This document shows, one piece after another, positions 59,824 to 64,000 of a stretch of DNA of 64,000 nt. Source of the stretch: CAIWHR01 sp963786625 (GTDB taxonomy: Bacteria; Pseudomonadota; Gammaproteobacteria; Burkholderiales; Casimicrobiaceae). Positions within the stretch are counted from its first letter, which is position 1, and the number at the start of each line of letters is the position of its first letter. Location: NCBI GenBank assembly GCA_963786625.1, contig CAWAZS010000014.1, positions 682,001 to 746,000 on the forward strand, in the 5' to 3' direction. A program made the position numbers and the translations under genes. The notes below the pieces were generated by a model, which was not told the origin of the DNA, made no database searches, and saw only the letters and a list, made by a program, of their open reading frames with translations.

Positions 59824-60723
59824 ATGGAAATCGGCCCGCTCCTGATCCAGCTGCTGAACAGCGTCCAGTACGGGCTGCTGCTGTTCCTGATCGCCAGCGG
59901 GCTGACGCTGATCTTCGGCATCATGGGGATCATCAACCTCGCCCACGGCAGCTTCTACATGATCGGGGCGTATCTCGCCTGGTCGTTCGCCGAGCGGCTC
60001 GGCAGCCTCTGGCTCGCGATCCCCGCCGGCATCGTGCTGTCGGTGGCGATCGGCGTGCTGCTCGAGTGGCTGCTGATCAGCCGGCTCTACCGGCGCGATC
60101 ACCTCTACCAGGTGCTGCTGACCTACGGCCTGATCCTGATGGCCGAGGAGCTGCGCAGCGTCGTCTGGGGCGACGACGTTCACGGCGTCGCGGTGCCCGC
60201 ATTGCTGTCCGCGTCGATCCGGCTGACGGAAACGCTGTCCTATCCGGTGTACCGGCTGTGGATCTCCGGCGTGTGCATCGTGCTCGCGCTCGGCATGTAC
60301 TGGCTCATCGCGCGCACGCGGCTCGGCATGACGATCCGCGCCGGCGCGTCGAATCGCGAAATGGTGGCCTCGCTGGGCATCAACATCGAGCTCGTCTACC
60401 GGCTCGTGTTCGCGCTGGGCGTCGCGCTCGCCGCGTTCGCGGGCATGATCGCCGCGCCGGTGTCGTCGGTGTTTCCGGGGATGGGCAACCAGGTGCTGAT
60501 CATCTGCTTCGTCGTCGTCGTCATCGGCGGGATCGGGTCGGTGAAGGGCGCGCTGGTCGGCGCGCTGCTGATCGGGCTCGTCGACACCTTCGGCAAGGTC
60601 GTCGAGCTCTCCATCGGCGGCATCCGCGTGCTGCCCGAGCTCGCCGGCACGACGATCTACGTGCTGATGGCGGTGGTCCTGCTCTGGCGGCCCGAAGGCA
60701 TCTTCGGGCGCAAGCTCCAGTGA
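59824..60723 (+). CDS. LivH-type ABC transporter permease
   Basis: A 299-aa inner-membrane permease with about eight helices and the family pattern LIFGIMGIINLAHGSFYMIGAYLAW and VVVIGGIGSVKGALVGALLIGLVDTFGK. Pairs with the LivM-type permease. The stop overlaps the next gene's GTG (GTGA). Confidence 0.93.
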   Translation: MEIGPLLIQLLNSVQYGLLLFLIASGLTLIFGIMGIINLAHGSFYMIGAYLAWSFAERLGSLWLAIPAGIVLSVAIGVLLEWLLISRLYRRDHLYQVLLTYGLILMAEELRSVVWGDDVHGVAVPALLSASIRLTETLSYPVYRLWISGVCIVLALGMYWLIARTRLGMTIRAGASNREMVASLGINIELVYRLVFALGVALAAFAGMIAAPVSSVFPGMGNQVLIICFVVVVIGGIGSVKGALVGALLIGLVDTFGKVVELSIGGIRVLPELAGTTIYVLMAVVLLWRPEGIFGRKLQ

Positions 60724-61682
60724 CGCGCGATCCGCTCCGCTGGGCGCTCGTCCTCGGCCTCGTGGCGCTGCTCCTGCTGCTGCCGGCCTTCGCCGAGAAG
60801 TACTACGTCCAGTTCGCCACCAAGATCCTGATCATGGCGATCTTCGCGATGAGCCTCGATCTGCTCGTCGGCTACACGGGACTCGTGAGCCTCGGCCACG
60901 CCGCGTTCTATGGCCTGGCCGCGTACGTGCTCGCGCTCGTCTCGCCGCAGTACGCCGGGGCGAACCTGTGGGTGAGCCTGCCCCTGGCGATGGGGACCGC
61001 GGCGCTGCTCGCGCTGGCGATCGGCTCGCTGGTCCTGCGCACCTCCGGCGTGTACTTCATCATGGTCACGCTCGCGTTCGCGCAGATGCTCTTCTTCGTG
61101 TTCCACGACACCAAGATCGCGGGCGGCTCCGACGGCATGTACATCTACGTGCGCCCGGTCGCCGAGATCTTCGGCTGGGCGCCGTTCTCGCTCGAGAACA
61201 TCCGTCATTTCTACTACTTCACCCTCGTTTGCGCGGCCGGCGTGTACGTGGGGCTCACCGTGATGCTGCGCGCGCCGTTCGGCCGCGTCATCGTCGGCAT
61301 CCGCGTGAACGAGCATCGGATGCGCTCGCTCGGCTACGCGACGTTCCGCTACAAGCTCGCCTGCTTCGTCATCGCGGGCGCGCTGGCCGGGCTCTCCGGC
61401 TACCTCGCGGGCGCGCAGCACGGCAACGTGAACCCGGACATGATGGGCTGGCACCTGTCGGGCGGCGGGCTGATGATGGTGATCCTCGGCGGCATGGGAA
61501 CGCTCGCCGGCCCCATCGTCGGGGCGTTCGCGATGCTGATGCTGGAGATCGCGTTTCAGGGCATGACCAAGCACTGGCAGCTCCTGATGGGCGGCTTCAT
61601 CGTGCTGGTCGCGCTGTTCCTGCCGCGCGGGCTGATCGGGCTCGCCGCGGCGCTGCGGCGTAAGAAGCGACCAGGCCCATGA
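60720..61682 (+). CDS. LivM-type ABC transporter permease
   Basis: A 320-aa permease with about nine helices, LDLLVGYTGLVSLGHAAFYGLAAYV, SLGYATFRYKLACFVIAGALAGLSGYL and the C-terminal FIVLVALFLPRGLIGL. GTG at 60720 is in a 4-bp overlap with the LivH-type gene. Its TGA overlaps an ATG that begins a frame running through a REPIN. Confidence 0.93.
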   Translation: MTRDPLRWALVLGLVALLLLLPAFAEKYYVQFATKILIMAIFAMSLDLLVGYTGLVSLGHAAFYGLAAYVLALVSPQYAGANLWVSLPLAMGTAALLALAIGSLVLRTSGVYFIMVTLAFAQMLFFVFHDTKIAGGSDGMYIYVRPVAEIFGWAPFSLENIRHFYYFTLVCAAGVYVGLTVMLRAPFGRVIVGIRVNEHRMRSLGYATFRYKLACFVIAGALAGLSGYLAGAQHGNVNPDMMGWHLSGGGLMMVILGGMGTLAGPIVGAFAMLMLEIAFQGMTKHWQLLMGGFIVLVALFLPRGLIGLAAALRRKKRPGP

Positions 61683-61774
61683 GACATTCCATGTCGACCT
61701 CCGATGCCAAAGCGATGCGATGCGTCGCGGCGCGGCCTCGTGTCCTCCGCGGGCCGGTTCGGCGGGTCGAGTTC

Positions 61775-61822
61775 GTGGGTCCGGCTTCGGCCGGACATGC
61801 CGGCCGCCGAAGGCGGCGCCAG
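61775..61822 (+). repeat. REPIN between the LivM- and LivG-type genes
   Basis: Left REP 61775-61796 (GTGG, GTCCGGCT, TC, GGCCGGAC) and an inverted partner at 61802-61822, five bases apart. Both arms carry a TCGG instead of TCAG centre, so this is a diverged member of the family seen at 38.5, 43.4 and 44.7 kb. Confidence 0.7.
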
Positions 61823-61826
61823 CGGA

Positions 61827-62597
61827 ATGGTGCGCATGAGCGAGGTCGTGCTCGAGACCGCGGGCCTGTCGCGCCAGTTCGGCGGGCTGGCCGCCGTCAG
61901 CGACGTGTCGCTCGCCTGTCGCCAGGGCGAAGTGCACGCGGTCATCGGCCCCAATGGCGCGGGCAAGACGACCCTCATCAACCTGCTCTCCGGCGATCTC
62001 GCGCCCTCCGGCGGCAAGGTGCGCCTGTTCGGCCGGGAGGTGACCGGGCTTTCCGCCGACGCCATCTCGCGGCTCGGGGTCGGACGGAGCTACCAGAAGA
62101 CCAACGTGTTCCTGCCGTTCACCGCGTACGAGAACTGCCGGCTGGCCGCCCAGTCGCGAATGAAGACGTCGATGCGCTTCCTGCGGCCGGCGGACGCGTA
62201 CGGATCCGTCGCGGACGCCGCCCGCCGCGCGCTCGATGCCGTCGGGCTCGGCGCGCGCGCGGACGTGGCGGTGGCGATGCTCTCGCACGGCGAGCAGCGA
62301 CAGGTCGAGATCGCGATGACGCTCGCGACATCGCCGCGCCTGCTCCTGCTCGACGAGCCGCTCGCCGGCACCGGCGCCGAGGAGGCGAGCGCGATCGTCG
62401 CACTGGTGAAGAAGCTCGCGCGCGAGCATGCGATCCTGCTGGTCGAGCACGACATGGACGCGGTGTTCGCGGTCGCCGACGTGCTGACCGTGATGACCAA
62501 CGGCGTCGTGCTCGCGTCCGGCGCGCCGGCCGACATCCGCGCCAACCGCGCGGTGCAGGAGGCCTACCTGGGCACCGACGAGCGGGGGGCGGGATGA
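61827..62597 (+). CDS. LivG-type ABC transporter ATPase
   Basis: A 256-aa ATPase with Walker A GPNGAGKTTLIN, the Q-loop region VGRSYQKTNVF, signature LSHGEQRQVEIAMTL, Walker B LLLLDEPLAGTGAEE and switch VEHDMDAVF. ATG at 61827 is used; ATG at 61836 also fits. The frame is open back to 61704 through the REPIN, but that part has no homology. It overlaps the LivF-type gene by 4 bases. Confidence 0.93.
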   Translation: MVRMSEVVLETAGLSRQFGGLAAVSDVSLACRQGEVHAVIGPNGAGKTTLINLLSGDLAPSGGKVRLFGREVTGLSADAISRLGVGRSYQKTNVFLPFTAYENCRLAAQSRMKTSMRFLRPADAYGSVADAARRALDAVGLGARADVAVAMLSHGEQRQVEIAMTLATSPRLLLLDEPLAGTGAEEASAIVALVKKLAREHAILLVEHDMDAVFAVADVLTVMTNGVVLASGAPADIRANRAVQEAYLGTDERGAG

Positions 62598-63308
62598 ACG
62601 GCACGCTGGTCTGGGCGCGCGGCCTCCACACGTTCTACGGCGCCAGCCACATCCTGCACGGCGTCGACTTCGCCGTGCACCCCGGCGAGACCATCGGGCT
62701 CATGGGCCGCAACGGCATGGGCAAGACGACGCTGTTGCGCACGATCCTCGGCCTCGTGCGGCCGCGCGAGGGCATCGTCGAGATCGCCGGCGCGGACATG
62801 ACCCGGTCCGCGGCCCATGCGATCGCGCGCTGCGGCATCGCCTACGTGCCCGAGGGCCGCGGCATCTTTCCCAATCTCTCGGTCCGCGAGAACCTGCTGA
62901 TGGCCGCGCGGGCCGGCGTCGACGGGCGCCGCGAGTGGACCGAGGAGCGCGTGTATGCGACGTTTCCGCGTCTCACCGAGCGGCTCGCGCACGGCGGCGC
63001 GCAGCTCTCCGGCGGCGAGCAGCAGATGCTCACGATCGGCCGCGCGCTGATGACCAACCCGCGGCTGCTGATTCTCGACGAGGCGACCGAGGGTCTCGCG
63101 CCGCTGATCGCGAAGGAGATCTGGGCGATCGTCCGCCGGATCAAGGATGCCGGCATCGCGACGGTGATCGTCGACAAGAACTTCCACGCGGTCTCGGCGA
63201 TCGCCGATCGCGCTGGTCATCCTCGTCAAGGGATCGGTCGCCTACGAAGGCACGAGCTCCGAGCTGGCGGCGCAGCCGCTGCTGCGCGAGAAGCACCTCG
63301 GCGTGTAG
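62594..63308 (+). CDS. LivF-type ABC transporter ATPase (one +1 frameshift)
   Basis: Second ATPase of the Liv-type transporter. Walker A GRNGMGKTTLLR, GIAYVPEGRGIFPNLSVRENLL, signature LSGGEQQMLTIGRALM and Walker B LLILDEATEGLAPLI are intact. After AIADR at about 63208-63212 one extra base shifts the frame; removing it gives LVILVKGSVAYEGTSSEL and a TAG at 63306-63308, for 237 aa. Uncorrected, the frame stays open to the end of the window. Confidence 0.9.
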
Positions 63309-63460
63309 CGGCTTCCCGCGTGCCGGTGCCAAGGATTGCCGGCTCGACGATGAATGAGATAGCCTATGGTTCGCGCGCGCAAAGGTGCGTCCCGATCCGC
63401 GGCGGGTGCCGAGCGCGCGTGCGAGCGGAGCACGTCGGCTCACAATCAGAGGAGAGTGCA

Positions 63461-64000
63461 ATGCGGCGACGAATCGCCGAATGCATCGTCGCGGTCGCCA
63501 TCGTGCTCCTCGCCGCGCCGACGATTGCGCCAGCGCAGTCGGCCGCGAAGACTCAGCGGATCGGTTGGCTAAGTCTCGGCAACGCTCCCGCTGACGCGAA
63601 GCGCGGCGTCATGGATTTCCAGCAAGGCCTGCGCGACGCCGGCTATGTGGTGGGACAGAATGTCGTCATCGAATACAGGTATGCGAACGGGAACGCCGAA
63701 CGGCTCTCGGAGCTCGCGGCAGAGCTGGTGCGTCTTCCGGTCGACGTCATCGTGACGTCAGGGGAGCTCGCGGCGCTCGCGGCGAAACGTGCGACCGCGA
63801 CGGTACCCGTGGTCGCGACGGAGTTCGGACTCGACCCGGTCGGGACCGGATTGGTCGCGAGTCTCGGACGACCCGGTGGAAACATCACGGGGCTGACGAC
63901 GATCAGCGAGGAGCTCTGGCAGAAGCGGCTGGGGCTGCTGAGAGAGATCGTGCCCAAGGTCTCTCGCCTCGCCGTCCTCTGGAACCCGGCCAACCCGGGC
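63461..64000 (+). CDS. ABC transporter substrate-binding protein (PF04392 type), 3' end missing
   Basis: The first 180 codons of an exported periplasmic-binding protein. A signal peptide (about 1-24, cleavage after APAQ is likely) is followed by RIGWLSLGNAPADAKRGVMDFQQGLRDAGYVVGQNV (the GLRDAGYVVGQN part is diagnostic), ELAAELVRLPVDVIV and GLVASLGRPGGNITGL. This family is abundant in Burkholderiales; ligands are mostly unknown. A GGAGAG ribosome site lies before the ATG. It is separated from the Liv set by 152 bases with no other recognised gene. Confidence 0.9.
   Translation, partial: MRRRIAECIVAVAIVLLAAPTIAPAQSAAKTQRIGWLSLGNAPADAKRGVMDFQQGLRDAGYVVGQNVVIEYRYANGNAERLSELAAELVRLPVDVIVTSGELAALAAKRATATVPVVATEFGLDPVGTGLVASLGRPGGNITGLTTISEELWQKRLGLLREIVPKVSRLAVLWNPANPG

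Noticed and set aside
61679..64000. One plus-strand frame open from the LivM stop to the end of the window
   Set aside because: It is a shadow through the LivG gene, then the real LivF frame up to the frameshift, then the real frame of the last gene; it is not one protein.

Overview
The window is a GC-rich chromosomal segment from a betaproteobacterium. The evidence is the gene order: a dcw division cluster tail running into secA, argJ, a Nudix-ThiE-like fusion, yacG-zapD-coaE-pilDCB, ffh and rpsP-rimM-trmD-rplS, together with a complete aerobic benzoyl-CoA (box) locus and a urease-urea transporter locus of the Burkholderiales/Rhodocyclales type. No rRNA, tRNA, CRISPR array, prophage or intact insertion sequence is visible.

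Layout. 1-7.4 kb: peptidoglycan precursor synthesis and division (murC partial, murB, ddl, ftsQ, ftsA, ftsZ) then lpxC. 7.5-12.1 kb: a small membrane protein, a DciA-like protein on the minus strand, an M23 peptidase, a strong terminator and secA. 12.1-16.9 kb: argJ, a DUF815 ATPase and a Nudix/ThiE-like protein on plus; yacG, zapD, coaE on minus. 16.9-23.1 kb (minus): type IV pilus pilD, pilC, pilB, a CorC-type protein and a CcsA-type protein. 23.2-26.8 kb (plus): ffh and the rpsP-rimM-trmD-rplS operon with a clear terminator. 27-33.7 kb: a J-like/RDD/TPR membrane protein, then on minus an AEC transporter, a thioredoxin, rfaE2-like, a BON lipoprotein, an SIS isomerase, yraN and an LpoA-like protein. 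33.8-46.3 kb (plus): rsmI, ureDABCEFG and the urea ABC transporter urtABCDE, which supplies the urease. 46.4-47.8 kb: hemN behind a perfect Fnr/Anr-type site. 47.8-56.5 kb (minus): boxR-boxC-boxB-boxA followed by a SirB2-like protein, a hemerythrin-domain protein, an alpha/beta hydrolase and a ceramidase-like protein. 56.8-63.3 kb (plus): benzoate-CoA ligase and a LivJHMGF-type ABC transporter, probably for aromatic acid uptake. 63.5 kb to the end: a partial ABC substrate-binding protein.

How the parts work together. UrtABCDE imports urea, UreABC hydrolyses it to ammonia and CO2, and UreDEFG load nickel. The ligase makes benzoyl-CoA; BoxAB epoxidise it with O2; BoxC opens the ring; BoxR is the expected repressor. 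The divergent boxR/ligase control region carries the same -35 decamer on both strands.

Two sequence-level patterns stand out. First, eight gene disruptions (pilD, the J-like gene, ureC/ureE junction, ureF twice, urtB, the ligase, livF) are each explained by one extra base, which points to systematic insertion errors in the assembly rather than decay. Second, a family of REPIN-like elements sits in the urea and Liv transporter operons. Two of them lie inside small ORFs that start and end in 4-bp overlaps with the flanking genes, so inserted DNA may be kept translated to preserve coupling.
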